Source: Methylobacter sp015476545
GTDB taxonomy: Bacteria > Pseudomonadota > Gammaproteobacteria > Methylococcales > Methylomonadaceae
Reading direction: 5' to 3'
NCBI RefSeq assembly: GCF_052162025.1
Contig: NZ_CP197401.1
Coordinates: 3,038,001 to 3,102,000 of the forward strand
Length of the DNA stretch: 64,000 bases
The notes under the pieces were generated by a model. The model was given only the letters and a program-made list of their open reading frames with translations. It ran no database searches and was not told the DNA's origin. Shown here piece by piece: positions 1 through 8,222 of this stretch (position 1 is its first letter; each line of letters starts with the position of its first letter). The translations under genes were made by a program, and so were the position numbers.

Positions 1-1180
1 GCAGCACCGCATGCTGGATATCGAACAGCCGGTAATCCTGGGTCGTGAGATTGCGTGATTCGGTCAGCCAGCTTTCTGTGCCCGGATAGGGGGTATTGAC
101 GCTGATATTGACGATCTCCGGGACTTCCTTGCACCATTCCCTGACGACATGGAAGCGTTCATGATCCCAGTCCGTATCGGCGATGATGTTGATGGCGACA
201 TTGATGCCTAAGGATCTCGCGAATTCCAGCGCCTCGAAATTGCGGCTCAAATCGATGCGTTTGCGGTATTTTTCCAGACCCTCTTCATCAATCGATTCGA
301 TGCCCAGAAACATATAACTCATGCCGAGCTCCTTCCAGAACTTGAAGACGTCCTTGTTGCGCAACAGCACATCACCGCGGGTTTCCAGATAATACTCCTT
401 CTTGATGCCCTGCCTGGCCAGCGCCTCGCCGATCTCGAAACCCATCTTTTCCTGAATGAACGCCACGTCGTCGACAATAAAAACGCCCGGCTCGTGGATG
501 CGCTGCATTTCTTCGACGACTTTTTCGGGGCTCAGCACGCGATAGCTGCGCCCGTAAAAAGTCCAGGCGCTACAGAACGAGCAATCCCACGGACAGCCTC
601 TGGAAAATTCAATCGACGCGCACGGGTCCATGGTGCCCAGAAAGTATTTCTTGCGATAGTTGACTAGATCCCGCGCCGGCGACACATTATTCAAGTCGGC
701 CATAAAAGTCGGTTGCCCTCCCTGCCCTTTCATGGTCACGACGCCCGGCACGCAATGAATATTTTCCCGGTCTTCCCTGATAGCCTGCAGCAATAACGGC
801 AGCCCTGATTCGCCTTCGCCTTTCAGAATCGCATCGATCTTGCCCTCGCCGTGCTCCAGTATTTCTTCCGCCGTGAATGAGGCGCTATGGCCGCCGATAA
901 AGACAAAATTGTGCCGCAACCGATCCTTAGCGGCTTTGGCCAGGTCGATCACTTCCGGCACATTGGCCAGATAATTCAACGAGAAGGCAATGATATCGGG
1001 TTGCCAGTCATCCAGCAGACGGTACAAAGCCTGATGCGACTCCACCTGCAAATCGATCAGGCGGACCTGATAACCGCTCCGGCGGGCCGTATCGGCGACC
1101 TGCTCCAAGCCGAGCGGTTCGAGGCGCAAAAACACTTTAGTGTACATAAGTGGGCTCGGATGGACGGCAAGAAACTTCAT
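1..1180 (-). CDS. hpnR: Hopanoid C-3 methylase HpnR (B12-binding radical SAM), 3' end cut by window edge
   Basis: The reading frame opens at ATG 1178-1180 (MKFLAVHPSPLMYTK) with AGGAGT seven bases upstream and stays open for 393 codons to the window edge, so the C-terminus is missing. Residues 1-140 form a cobalamin-binding-like Rossmann domain (FSLNYLANVPEVIDLA, FIGGHSA, LKGEGE). The radical SAM CxxxCxxC motif is visible as CPWDCSFC with cysteines at 196, 200 and 203, followed by the TIM-barrel region (FLGIESIDEEGLEKYRKR). Known for the family: HpnR adds a methyl group at C-3 of bacterial hopanoids, is typical of aerobic methanotrophs such as Methylococcus and acts near the inner membrane. 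The start of the protein matches my recollection of HpnR closely. Another B12 radical SAM methylase is less likely. Confidence 0.85.
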   Translation of the reverse strand, partial: MKFLAVHPSPLMYTKVFLRLEPLGLEQVADTARRSGYQVRLIDLQVESHQALYRLLDDWQPDIIAFSLNYLANVPEVIDLAKAAKDRLRHNFVFIGGHSASFTAEEILEHGEGKIDAILKGEGESGLPLLLQAIREDRENIHCVPGVVTMKGQGGQPTFMADLNNVSPARDLVNYRKKYFLGTMDPCASIEFSRGCPWDCSFCSAWTFYGRSYRVLSPEKVVEEMQRIHEPGVFIVDDVAFIQEKMGFEIGEALARQGIKKEYYLETRGDVLLRNKDVFKFWKELGMSYMFLGIESIDEEGLEKYRKRIDLSRNFEALEFARSLGINVAINIIADTDWDHERFHVVREWCKEVPEIVNISVNTPYPGTESWLTESRNLTTQDYRLFDIQHAVL

Positions 1181-1612
1181 AATAACTCCTTAATTATTGA
1201 TTCTCGTGACTCGCAACAATCCATGCCACCTTTAGCATAAATGCGCGCTTATGAAATAGGGTATCGGCTCAATATAAAAAAACCCACTATATCGGTCAAG
1301 TTTGATCGCCTGTCGGCAAAAGAATTGGACTATATAGACAATGAGGCTGATTTTCTTGCTTCCTGCAAAAACGGTTTTCTGTCGTTCCTCGCGCATAATG
1401 TGTCATGCGTGCTTGGAAATTATTCTGGATAAACAAAAAATCCGCTTGCAAATGCATGACAAATCCGTTCAATATCAGCAATTATCAACAAAATAGAAAC
1501 AATCTATTAATAATACACCATATTGTAAACCATTAATTATCTGCGTATAGTGTGCTGCAACTAACGGCGAAATTTAATACTTAGCCTTTCAGGCAAATTT
1601 TTAAGCCGATGC
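1181..1612. other. Intergenic region upstream of hpnR, no gene seen
   Basis: This AT-rich gap carries the hpnR leader at its left end. A 63-codon open frame on the plus strand (1241-1432) has no ribosome-binding site and no recognisable protein. I see no other structure before the -10-like TATACT at 1613. Confidence 0.5.
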
Positions 1613-1624
1613 TATACTTATTTT

Positions 1625-1827
1625 TGCTGGCTTATGAGAAATCATTCCAGCCTGCTTGTAACCGTTTTTGGCGAGTGTCCGAATATTTGGCGCGTAGCCA
1701 TGAGATAGAGTCTGAAAAGCTCGTCTCCACCTGTTTCATATACCTCCTCGGATTATGGAAATTCAGAACCTTATGATTCTGTATTCTTTGTACCTCCCGT
1801 TGCCATTGGCTCCGGGAGGTTTTTTTT
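1625..1827 (+). ncRNA. Candidate small RNA with CCUCC-bearing single-stranded regions
   Basis: There is no convincing ORF, yet the stretch has a -10-like TATACT at 1613-1618 and ends in a strong intrinsic terminator pointing away from both neighbouring genes, which are on the minus strand. A transcript of about 200 nt is therefore expected. It contains a 5-bp hairpin (CAGAA/TTCTG around 1767-1784) and two C-rich tracts, ACCTCCTCGG near 1741 and CCTCCCG at 1793. These could pair with Shine-Dalgarno sequences, as in several known trans-acting sRNAs. I compared it with remembered 6S RNA and GcvB features and did not find them. Existence of the RNA is an inference from promoter plus terminator. 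Its targets are unknown. Confidence 0.45.
1792..1827 (+). terminator. Intrinsic terminator of the candidate sRNA
   Basis: ACCTCCCG (1792-1799) pairs perfectly with CGGGAGGT (1813-1820) over a 13-nt loop and is followed by a run of eight T (1820-1827). Read on the minus strand there is no T-run after the stem, so it does not serve the convergent lipoprotein gene. Confidence 0.8.
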
Positions 1828-1851
1828 GTCCGCGAACAACTGTTTTCTACT

Positions 1852-2448
1852 CTATAGTGCAGAAGAAATGCCGCTCCGGCCGTTTCCTTTAGCTGTACCG
1901 GGCAGTCGAGCCAACCAGGCCTGTATTCTGTCTTCGGCTTGTTGCACTAATTCGGCGAAAGCCGTTACCGCGCCCGATGCATCAGGCGTTTGTGTCACCT
2001 GCTCCAAATGAAATTCATGAGCACCGAGCAGAACTTTATTATCAGGCGCATAAGCCTCCAGATAAAAACGCATCACGACACGGGCCCGGTCAGATGACTC
2101 GAACTGCTGTTCAAAGTCCAGCAGACGGATGTTCAGCAAATAATCCAGCGACTTTGTGTCGTCAACTAATTGCTGCTCAAGCAATTCCGGAGGCGCTGCG
2201 ATCCAGCGGTCCAGGGCATAAAATCTTACCTGAGTCGGGGCCGCGTAGAGCAGCCGATAACGGATGCGGTTGTCCCATAACCATTTAGGTGCGGTGACCG
2301 TGACAGCCGGTTTAATCGATTGACCGCTTTCATTACGGGAATAAGGAGCGCCGAAATCGTGCAGTGCGGCTTGCTGCTGCTTGGAGGTAATGCTGCAACC
2401 GGTGCTGATTGCAATAGAGAGCAACAATAATACGCTTGAATAGTTCAT
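1852..2448 (-). CDS. PqiC-like ABC-transport auxiliary lipoprotein
   Basis: A 198-residue protein with a lipoprotein signal peptide (MNYSSVLLLLSIAISTGC, lipobox STGC with cysteine 18). The remainder looks like the auxiliary lipoprotein (PqiC/YmbA, DUF330-type) found with MCE transporters: residues about 50-75 read RIRYRLLYAAPTQVRFYALDRWIAAPPELL, and the C-terminal third is a helix rich in Ala and Gln. It is the last gene of the four-gene operon and overlaps the MCE gene stop by four bases (ATGA), so translation is probably coupled. Likely role: outer-membrane lipoprotein that docks the periplasmic MCE assembly. Family assignment rests on position, size and the lipobox more than on a strong motif. 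Confidence 0.7.
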   Translation of the reverse strand: MNYSSVLLLLSIAISTGCSITSKQQQAALHDFGAPYSRNESGQSIKPAVTVTAPKWLWDNRIRYRLLYAAPTQVRFYALDRWIAAPPELLEQQLVDDTKSLDYLLNIRLLDFEQQFESSDRARVVMRFYLEAYAPDNKVLLGAHEFHLEQVTQTPDASGAVTAFAELVQQAEDRIQAWLARLPGTAKGNGRSGISSAL

Positions 2449-3359
2449 TTCGGTTCCTTATAACCGGGTTCACCCGGACCGGGTTCGGGCTCAGCCGGAC
2501 CCAACAGCAGGCTCTGTGGATTATTTTCGAGCATCGTGGCCACGCGTTTGACCTGGGTCGTGGTCGATTGCAGTTCAGACAACAGATCATTGATTTTCGG
2601 CAGCGTCGTTTGCAGTAGAAGATCGCCGGTCGTTTTGCCGGTGTCGGCAAGGTTCTCCGCTTTATTGCTCAGCTTCTGCACATTGTTAGTTAAATGCTGT
2701 AAATCTGCGGTCAAGGCATTGACATGCATCAACGTTTTCTGCGCATCGGCGCTCAACGCCGGGACGCCGGCCAGCGCTTTATCCACGCTTACCTGCAAGT
2801 CGGCAAGCTTGGCGGTCAGGGCATTGAAATTACTGAGAATATCGCCGATATGTTTTTCATTTTCGTCATTCAGCAATGAATTGAGACGCCCCATGATTTG
2901 CTCGGCCTTTGTAAGCAAGTCCTCGCCCTTAAGCATCAGCTTGTCGGTCAATGACGGCACTAGGGGAATGCGCGTCATGGGATTATTGCCGGGCGGCAGC
3001 ACTTCCCGAATCTTGCCGTCGTCCTGCAATTCGATCTGGGTTAAGCCGGTGACGCCTTTTAACCGCAACGTGGCATAAACGCCTTTGGTCAGCGTAATGT
3101 CTTTGTCCACTTCAATCGGCACCAGAATCGTGCCGAAATCTTTCGGATCAAACAGGATCTTCCGCACTTTGCCTACGGCAATACCACGGAAAAATACCGT
3201 GGACTCGGGATTGAGGCCGGAAACGGATTGGCGCGTTGAAATCACATAAAGATCGCGTTCGCGCTCAAAATGGCCCATCCAGTAGATCACGATCGCCGTC
3301 GCCGTAATTAAAGCGACCAAAAACAGACCGGTCATCAATGCGTGATTATTTCTACCCAT
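2445..3359 (-). CDS. MlaD-family MCE-domain substrate-binding protein
   Basis: A 304-residue protein with one N-terminal membrane segment (MTGLFLVALITATAIVIYWMG) and a single MCE domain at about residues 30-115, with the diagnostic ESTVFFRGIAVGKVRKI and ATLRLKGVTGLTQIEL segments. A long C-terminal region (about 140-280) is helical and coiled-coil-like (LTADLQHLTNNVQKLSNKAEN). The family binds phospholipids in the periplasm as a hexameric ring on the MlaE/F core. The open frame extends 21 codons upstream, but that would overlap the ATPase gene by 71 bp. ATG 3357-3359, overlapping it by only 8 bp, is preferred. The C-terminus is proline-rich (EPEPGPGEPGYKEPK). Confidence 0.88.
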   Translation of the reverse strand: MGRNNHALMTGLFLVALITATAIVIYWMGHFERERDLYVISTRQSVSGLNPESTVFFRGIAVGKVRKILFDPKDFGTILVPIEVDKDITLTKGVYATLRLKGVTGLTQIELQDDGKIREVLPPGNNPMTRIPLVPSLTDKLMLKGEDLLTKAEQIMGRLNSLLNDENEKHIGDILSNFNALTAKLADLQVSVDKALAGVPALSADAQKTLMHVNALTADLQHLTNNVQKLSNKAENLADTGKTTGDLLLQTTLPKINDLLSELQSTTTQVKRVATMLENNPQSLLLGPAEPEPGPGEPGYKEPK

Positions 3360-4152
3360 GCGTAGTCTCTTGATATTGAAATACCCGCTCAGCGCGCCTA
3401 TTGTGGAAAAACTCTTCAACAAAAGGATGCTTGCTGCTCAGTACCTTGGCCAGCGGTCCGAATGCGGCCAGTTGATGATCGGCCAGCACCGCCACCAGCG
3501 TGCATAAATCCCTCAAGATATCCAGATCATGCGTCACCATGACGACCGTGAACCTGAGATCGCGATGCAGGCTTGATAACAGTTTGACAAAATCCTCACT
3601 GGAAATAGGGTCCAGGCCCGAGGTGGGCTCGTCCAGCAACAGCAACGGCGGCTCCACGATCAGCGCACGGGCAAGCGCGACTCGCTTGGTCATGCCGCCG
3701 GATAGATCGGCCGGCTTCAGCCAGGCATCCTTAGGCGACAACCCTACGTTTTCCAGTTTCATGAAAACCAGATGCCTGATCAATTCCTCATCACGGACGC
3801 CCAATTCACGCAGCGGGAAGGCAATATTATCGAAAACATCCAGCACGCTGAACAGCGCGCCTTTTTGGAACAGCACGCCGAAATTGTTGCGCAATCGCCG
3901 CTCGCTACTGGCACTGGCGCTCTTCATGGATTGCCCCATCACGAACACCTCCCCCTGCGTAGGCGTTTGCAGGCCTATGATCTCACGCAGCAAGACCGTC
4001 TTACCGGAGCCAGACGCGCCCACCAAGCCCATAATCTGGCCTTGCGGCAGGCAAAGATTGATATCCTTATGCACCAACTTCTCGCCGAAGCGGGTCCAGA
4101 CGTGTTCGATCCGTATCGCGCATGAAGACGTATCTTTCGGAGACTCGATCAT
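3352..4152 (-). CDS. MlaF-type ABC transporter ATPase
   Basis: A 266-residue ABC ATPase with Walker A GASGSGKT (45-52), signature LSGGM (150-154), Walker B LLLDEP (171-176) with D-loop SGLD, and switch histidine in VTHD (208). The signature LSGGMTKRVALARAL is typical of the Mkl/MlaF subfamily. It powers lipid movement by the MlaE-type permease encoded immediately upstream, whose stop codon it overlaps in an ATGA arrangement. The MCE gene follows directly. Inner-membrane cytoplasmic face. The order permease-ATPase-MCE-lipoprotein lacks mlaB and mlaC genes. The STAS part is fused to the permease instead. Confidence 0.9.
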   Translation of the reverse strand: MIESPKDTSSCAIRIEHVWTRFGEKLVHKDINLCLPQGQIMGLVGASGSGKTVLLREIIGLQTPTQGEVFVMGQSMKSASASSERRLRNNFGVLFQKGALFSVLDVFDNIAFPLRELGVRDEELIRHLVFMKLENVGLSPKDAWLKPADLSGGMTKRVALARALIVEPPLLLLDEPTSGLDPISSEDFVKLLSSLHRDLRFTVVMVTHDLDILRDLCTLVAVLADHQLAAFGPLAKVLSSKHPFVEEFFHNRRAERVFQYQETTHG

Positions 4153-5288
4153 GGCATGCCTACCTTCATAAACAGGATCGCGAATACGGCATCGTTCATG
4201 ATCACCACGGTAATCGCGGCCACTACGGAATTCGTCGTTTCGTAGCCGAGACTTTCGGTATTGGGCTGAATACGGAATCCGAAATGGCAGGCAATCAGCG
4301 CTATCATCAAACCGAACACGACGCTCTTGCCCAGCCCGATAAAGACATTAAGCAGCGGCACCACATCGGGCAACTTGAGAAAAAATTGCTGGTAACTGAT
4401 ATCCAGCGTATTCTGCGCCGAAACCATGCCGCCGACCAGCGCCATAGCGCTGGTCCAGACGCTCAGCAGCGGCATTGAAATCGTCAGCGCCGCCACTTTG
4501 GGCAGAATCAAACGCATGGAGTGGGAAATCCCCATTGCGGACAATGCATCGAGTTCTTCGGTGACACGCATGATGCCGATTTGCGCAGTCATGGCCGAGC
4601 CGGAACGGCCGGCGACCAGAATGGCCGCGAGCAATGGCCCCAGCTCGCGAATAACGCTCAGGCCCAGAATATCGATGATATAAATCTCGGCCCCGAAAAG
4701 CTTTAGCTGCAGCGCCGACAGATAACTGAGCACGATGCCGATCAGGAAACCCACCAGTGCCGTAATGCCCAAAGCCCGAACGCCCGCCTCATAGATCGTG
4801 CCGGAAATCTCAGACCAGGGAACAGCTCCCGGATGCCGGAGCAAGTAAGCTATATCGAGAACCAGCTGTCCTAGCAGCATGACCAAATCCAGCAGCTGAA
4901 GCCGGAAACTCTCAATCGTCCGCTGCAGATATTGAATTATCAGGAATACCCGGGAACGCTTAGGCTTGGATTCCGTAAGCTGTTGCGATTGCCAGCGCTC
5001 GAACAAACGCTGATGCTCCGGCCGCATCCGGAGCGCCGCCGGCATCTGCTTCCCCCAATCCTGCCAGAGAATCAAGGCCGTGCCGCTATCGAGCACATCG
5101 ACAGCCTCCATATCCCATTGCATACTTTTGTTGCCGGCCAATTTTTTAATTTTATGCCTCAACAGCGGCGCCATCGCCAGATTGCGCAGCGTCCAGTTGC
5201 CAGACAATCTGACCACTTTATCGCCATCCTTTTGCTTATGGACTTTCAGCAATGCTGGGGAGTCTGAACGTATTGCGGCATCAGTCAT
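4149..5288 (-). CDS. MlaE-type lipid ABC permease with N-terminal STAS-like domain
   Basis: A 379-residue protein. Residues 1-95 are soluble and STAS/MlaB-like (GDKVVRLSGNWTLRNLA, WDMEAVDVLDSGTALILWQDWG). The rest is an MlaE/YrbE permease with several membrane segments and the conserved GRSGSAMTAQIGIMRVTEELDAL loop with the invariant Glu-Leu-Asp-Ala. In E. coli MlaB is a separate protein; fused STAS-MlaE forms are known elsewhere. First gene of the minus-strand operon. Its promoter should lie in 5289-5435, shared back-to-back with the cytochrome array. Substrate (phospholipid or another hydrophobic compound) and transport direction cannot be read from sequence. Confidence 0.88.
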   Translation of the reverse strand: MTDAAIRSDSPALLKVHKQKDGDKVVRLSGNWTLRNLAMAPLLRHKIKKLAGNKSMQWDMEAVDVLDSGTALILWQDWGKQMPAALRMRPEHQRLFERWQSQQLTESKPKRSRVFLIIQYLQRTIESFRLQLLDLVMLLGQLVLDIAYLLRHPGAVPWSEISGTIYEAGVRALGITALVGFLIGIVLSYLSALQLKLFGAEIYIIDILGLSVIRELGPLLAAILVAGRSGSAMTAQIGIMRVTEELDALSAMGISHSMRLILPKVAALTISMPLLSVWTSAMALVGGMVSAQNTLDISYQQFFLKLPDVVPLLNVFIGLGKSVVFGLMIALIACHFGFRIQPNTESLGYETTNSVVAAITVVIMNDAVFAILFMKVGMP

Positions 5289-5435
5289 AAATAATTTACG
5301 GTAGCAAACAAAAAGTTTTCCTTAGCGACATACTATCCGAATTGATTATATCTTGCCTGAAAAGGTATGGCGTTCAGCTGAAGCTGGGGACTAAGCTCGT
5401 GCTCAGAAATGACTTTTACTTATGTTTTACCTGTA

Positions 5436-5459
5436 TCATAATCAATATCATGATTATGA
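5436..5459. promoter_or_regulatory. Dyad operator upstream of array gene A (AATCA-N6-TGATT, extended)
   Basis: TCATAATCA (5436-5444) and TGATTATGA (5451-5459) form a perfect 9-bp inverted repeat with a 6-bp spacer. The core AATCA-N6-TGATT ends 61 bp before the ATG at 5517. The same core recurs before the other three paralogs at nearly the same distance, so it is a probable binding site for a dimeric regulator. Confidence 0.65.
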
Positions 5460-5516
5460 ACACAAGCTCCCCGAGATCACGACTTTTTCTTTCAAGCCTA
5501 TAATAAAAATTAACTT

Positions 5517-6539
5517 ATGGATATAAAAAACACATCAGTCATACTATCCCTTTTTCTTGTTACAAGCCCCGCTTTCGCCATTGATCCGGTTTATGATGGA
5601 CCCAACGGCATTCGAGCGAAGGTATTCGCCTCCAATTGCCTGGCCTGCCATGCAGCCGATAAAGCCGGCGCGGCGCGCAATGGCGCGCCGGCCGATGTCA
5701 ACTTTGATACCTATGAGGCAGCGCTAAAGAAGGCTGAGCGCGCCATCGTCAAGGCCGTCGAACAGGGGTCTATGCATCCCACCAACACCAAACCATTACT
5801 CAACGATGAACAAAGGGCTGCTATGATCGCATGGCAAAGCGCCGGCTTCCCAAAAACGGCTGTGTCCTCTTTTGACGGCAGTATTCTGACTCTCCCAGTC
5901 CTCGAAATCGGCGATCGCAAGGTCAAAACCACCTTTAGATCAATCCCTCTCAAAAATAGTCCGACTGGCTACGGGTTCATACTGGATAGCATTGGGCCAA
6001 CCACAGCGGTTTCAGAGCATCCGGCAACTTTTGCTCCTGAAACCGGGCAAATGCATCTGCCTTCGGTAGAGTTGATGGAAAAGGGCGTCAGCCTGGGCAG
6101 CGGAGATGTCCGGATGTCCTGGGTAACCGGTTCAGCGCCAATGGTATTTACCTTGGATAATCCCAGTTTTCCGACAATTTCGCCCCCGGCTACTTACAAT
6201 TATAGCAGCGGTATTATGACCCTGCCGGTCGTCAATGTCGGAGACCAGAAGTTCCGTGCAACCCTGAAGCTAATCCCCCTCCTCACCAGCCCATCAAATT
6301 CCGGTTTTATGCTGGAAAGCGCTGAGCTGACCACGGCATCTTCAGAGGATGCCGCAACTTATAATCCTGAAACCGGACAGGTTGTCCTGCCTGTGATAAA
6401 AGTGATGCAAAACGGCGTCAGGCTGGGCCAGATGCTTACCGAAATGGAATTGGTGCCAGGCTCTAATCCGCTGCTGTTCAACATAACTGCCTCTACCGTT
6501 ATGCCTGTAGCCCCATGGTATCCGGCAAGCCCGCAATAA
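5517..6539 (+). CDS. Secreted monoheme cytochrome with two tandem beta-type repeats (array gene A)
   Basis: 340 residues. Sec signal peptide ends SPAFA|ID near residue 21. The N-terminal mature part is a class I cytochrome c-like domain: CLACH at 41-45 binds the heme, and Met86 in EQGSMHP is the likely distal ligand. Two copies of a roughly 110-residue domain follow (about 118-220 and 228-330), each with the pattern LxLPVxxxGxxKxxxxLxxIPLxxSPxGxGFxLxxAxxTTxxS...P.TGQxxxPxxxxMxxGxxLG...VPGSNPLxF. I do not recognise a named family for the repeat. It is the most divergent of the four paralogs and, unlike the others, has no AAGGTGAACC ribosome-binding site. Likely periplasmic or exported electron-transfer protein serving the MtrAB-like genes downstream (inference from context). 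Confidence 0.8.
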   Translation: MDIKNTSVILSLFLVTSPAFAIDPVYDGPNGIRAKVFASNCLACHAADKAGAARNGAPADVNFDTYEAALKKAERAIVKAVEQGSMHPTNTKPLLNDEQRAAMIAWQSAGFPKTAVSSFDGSILTLPVLEIGDRKVKTTFRSIPLKNSPTGYGFILDSIGPTTAVSEHPATFAPETGQMHLPSVELMEKGVSLGSGDVRMSWVTGSAPMVFTLDNPSFPTISPPATYNYSSGIMTLPVVNVGDQKFRATLKLIPLLTSPSNSGFMLESAELTTASSEDAATYNPETGQVVLPVIKVMQNGVRLGQMLTEMELVPGSNPLLFNITASTVMPVAPWYPASPQ

Positions 6540-6585
6540 CTTCAGCATTATCGCCTTACCAATAAGGCCATGCCCTTATAAGGAA

Positions 6586-6700
6586 GCGGCGACAATGGTG
6601 AATGCTCTCCATTATCGCCGCTGTCCCTGAAGCGGGAAATTAGCACAGCTTCTTAAATACATGCGCCGGCCTGATGATGCCCAGTCCGAGATGGTGTGAC
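6586..6700 (+). pseudogene. Decayed copy of the 5' end of the decaheme cytochrome gene (relic 1)
   Basis: GCGGCGACAATG, CCATTATCGCCGCTGTCCC and the following bases align with the signal-peptide coding part of the decaheme gene (10433-10500, GCGGCGATAATG and CCATTGTCGCCGCCGTCCC), with frame-breaking differences. The 3' half (AGCTTCTTAAATACATGCGCC) is shared with relic 2 but not with the intact gene. The first half folds as a stem (6586-6597 with 6611-6624). Interpreted as a leftover of tandem duplication. Confidence 0.6.
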
Positions 6701-6745
6701 GTCAGTTCGTGGGGTAAATTCAACAGCGGCTTTCTATCTGACCAA

Positions 6746-6783
6746 AGTCAATATCATGTATGACTAAAGTCAATGTCATGATT
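6746..6783. promoter_or_regulatory. Operator upstream of array gene B, two copies 22 bp apart
   Basis: AGTCA-N6-TGATT (6768-6783) matches the shared dyad with one mismatch and ends 60 bp before the ATG at 6844. A second, weaker copy AGTCA-N6-TGTAT lies at 6746-6761, exactly 22 bp upstream, about two helical turns, which would suit cooperative binding. Confidence 0.6.
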
Positions 6784-6843
6784 TTTGGCGTAGGCTAGCC
6801 TGTGTATTGCGACTTTTTAAAGCCTATACACAAAGGTGAACCA

Positions 6844-7854
6844 ATGAATATAAAAAGTTCGTTGATCCTGCTGTTTTCTCTCCTTATCACAGGCCCCGCT
6901 TTCGCCATTGATCCGGTTTATGACGGGCCCAACGGCATTCGAGCAAAAGTATTCGCCGCCAATTGTCTGGCCTGCCATGCCTCCCATCTGACCGGCTCGG
7001 CGCGCAACGGCGCTCCGGACGACGTCAACTTTGATACCTATGAGGCAACGCGACCGAATGCTGAGAGCGCCATCGTCGCGGCCGTTGAGCAGGGGTCTAT
7101 GCCGCCCAGTACCAGCGGTTCATTGCTTAACGAAGAACAAAGTGCCGCCATGCTCGCGTGGCAAGACGCCGGCTTCCCAAAAGGCATTATAACCACTGCC
7201 GGCTCTGCCGATCCCTCTTTTGACGGCACCCGATTAAGAATCCCGGTGGTCAATATCGGCAATCAAAAATTCAATGCCTCCCTGAGGCTGATTCCGCTCG
7301 AAAGCAGCCCGACCGGCAACGGATTCGTATTGGAGAACGCCGCGTTGACCACGGCATCTTCCAGCAATCCCGCCACTGCCGACCCTGCGACCGGAAAAGT
7401 GTTTGTACCTTCGGTAGCGGTAATACAGAACGGCACCGATATAGGCACAGTGGCTATCCAGCTGACATTGATTCCGGGCTCTGATCCAATGACGTTCAGC
7501 TTGGATAACCGTTTGACGGTGCCCACTAACGCCAGCTACTCTTTTAATACCACCCTTCTGAATCTGCCGGTTGTCATTGTCGGCAATCAGAAATTCCGTG
7601 CAAACCTGAGGCTGGTCTCTTTGGGCGGCAGCCCTACCGGTATTGGATTCGTACTGGAAAGCGCCGTGCTGACCGGCGCATCTTCGGACACTGCCGCGAC
7701 GGCCAACACTGCAACCGGGTTAGTCACTATGCCTTACGTAGAGCTGATACAAGACGACATTATCCAAAGCGCGGTCCGAGCCGAAATGCAATTGGTACCG
7801 GGTTCCAATCCGTTACAGTTCATCTTAACCAACTACACACCTATCGCAGAATGA
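6844..7854 (+). CDS. Secreted monoheme cytochrome with two tandem beta-type repeats (array gene B)
   Basis: 336 residues from ATG 6844 (MNIKSSLILLFS). The frame is open 14 codons earlier, but AAAGGTGAACCA sits just before this ATG and the signal peptide begins here. Cleavage is expected after GPAFA. Heme motif CLACH at 41-45. Likely axial Met in EQGSMPP. Two repeats follow (about 125-225, starting FDGTRLRIPVVNIGNQKFNA, and about 233-330, NLPVVIVGNQKFRANLRLV). Ends NYTPIAE, like gene C. Paralog of genes A, C and D. No catalytic motif is visible, which suits an electron carrier. Its own operator and terminator suggest a separate transcript. Confidence 0.82.
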   Translation: MNIKSSLILLFSLLITGPAFAIDPVYDGPNGIRAKVFAANCLACHASHLTGSARNGAPDDVNFDTYEATRPNAESAIVAAVEQGSMPPSTSGSLLNEEQSAAMLAWQDAGFPKGIITTAGSADPSFDGTRLRIPVVNIGNQKFNASLRLIPLESSPTGNGFVLENAALTTASSSNPATADPATGKVFVPSVAVIQNGTDIGTVAIQLTLIPGSDPMTFSLDNRLTVPTNASYSFNTTLLNLPVVIVGNQKFRANLRLVSLGGSPTGIGFVLESAVLTGASSDTAATANTATGLVTMPYVELIQDDIIQSAVRAEMQLVPGSNPLQFILTNYTPIAE

Positions 7855-7862
7855 GTCCATCA

Positions 7863-7892
7863 AACCAGCAATGAACTTGATCATTGCTGGTT
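7863..7892 (+). terminator. Hairpin terminator after array gene B
   Basis: AACCAGCAATGA (7863-7874) pairs perfectly with TCATTGCTGGTT (7881-7892) across a 6-nt loop. The T-tract is short (TTGTCT), so termination may be partial. The same hairpin follows gene C, and is therefore part of the duplicated unit. Confidence 0.6.
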
Positions 7893-7920
7893 GTCTACCG
7901 ATAAGACTATGTTTTAATTG

Positions 7921-8087
7921 ATGAAGGACTTTTTATCTCAAGCATGAAATTGATTTATTTAACTTCAATCGCCAGCATAGCGGCGCTAACAGGCTGCCCG
8001 CCATTGTCGCCACCGTCCCCTGAAACCGGAACTCAACACAGCTTCTTAAATACATGCGCCGCCCTGATTATGTCCAACCCGAGATAA
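7921..8087 (+). pseudogene. Decayed 5' copy of the decaheme cytochrome gene with a 47-codon lipoprotein-like ORF (relic 2)
   Basis: The stretch from ATG 7921 aligns base by base with the decaheme start at 10378 (ATGAAGGACTTTTTATCTCA against ATGCAGGATTTTTTCTCA), with small insertions that break the frame. From the second ATG (7944) a 47-residue ORF remains open to TAA 8085-8087: MKLIYLTSIASIAALTGC, then PPLSPPSPETGTQ. The LTGC lipobox is better than that of the intact protein. No CxxCH remains. Either a relic or a retained small lipoprotein; the relic reading is simpler. Confidence 0.65.
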
Positions 8088-8149
8088 GGCGACGCTCAAC
8101 CGACATAAGAAATCAAGCTCATGCTCATCAATAGATTTTACCTGACTTA

Positions 8150-8165
8150 AATCAATGTAATGATT
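8150..8165. promoter_or_regulatory. Operator upstream of array gene C
   Basis: Perfect AATCA-N6-TGATT, ending 57 bp before the ATG at 8223. A -10-like GATAAT follows at 8176-8181, so the dyad would cover the -35 region. Confidence 0.62.
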
Positions 8166-8222
8166 TTTTAAGTTAGATAATCTGAGATCACGACTTTATT
8201 TGCAAGCCCCAAAGGTGAACCC

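Noticed and set aside
1241..1432. 63-codon ORF upstream of hpnR
   Set aside because: No ribosome-binding site and no family resemblance.
1625..1827. 6S RNA identity for the candidate sRNA
   Set aside because: The remembered 6S closing stem and central bubble sequences are not visible.
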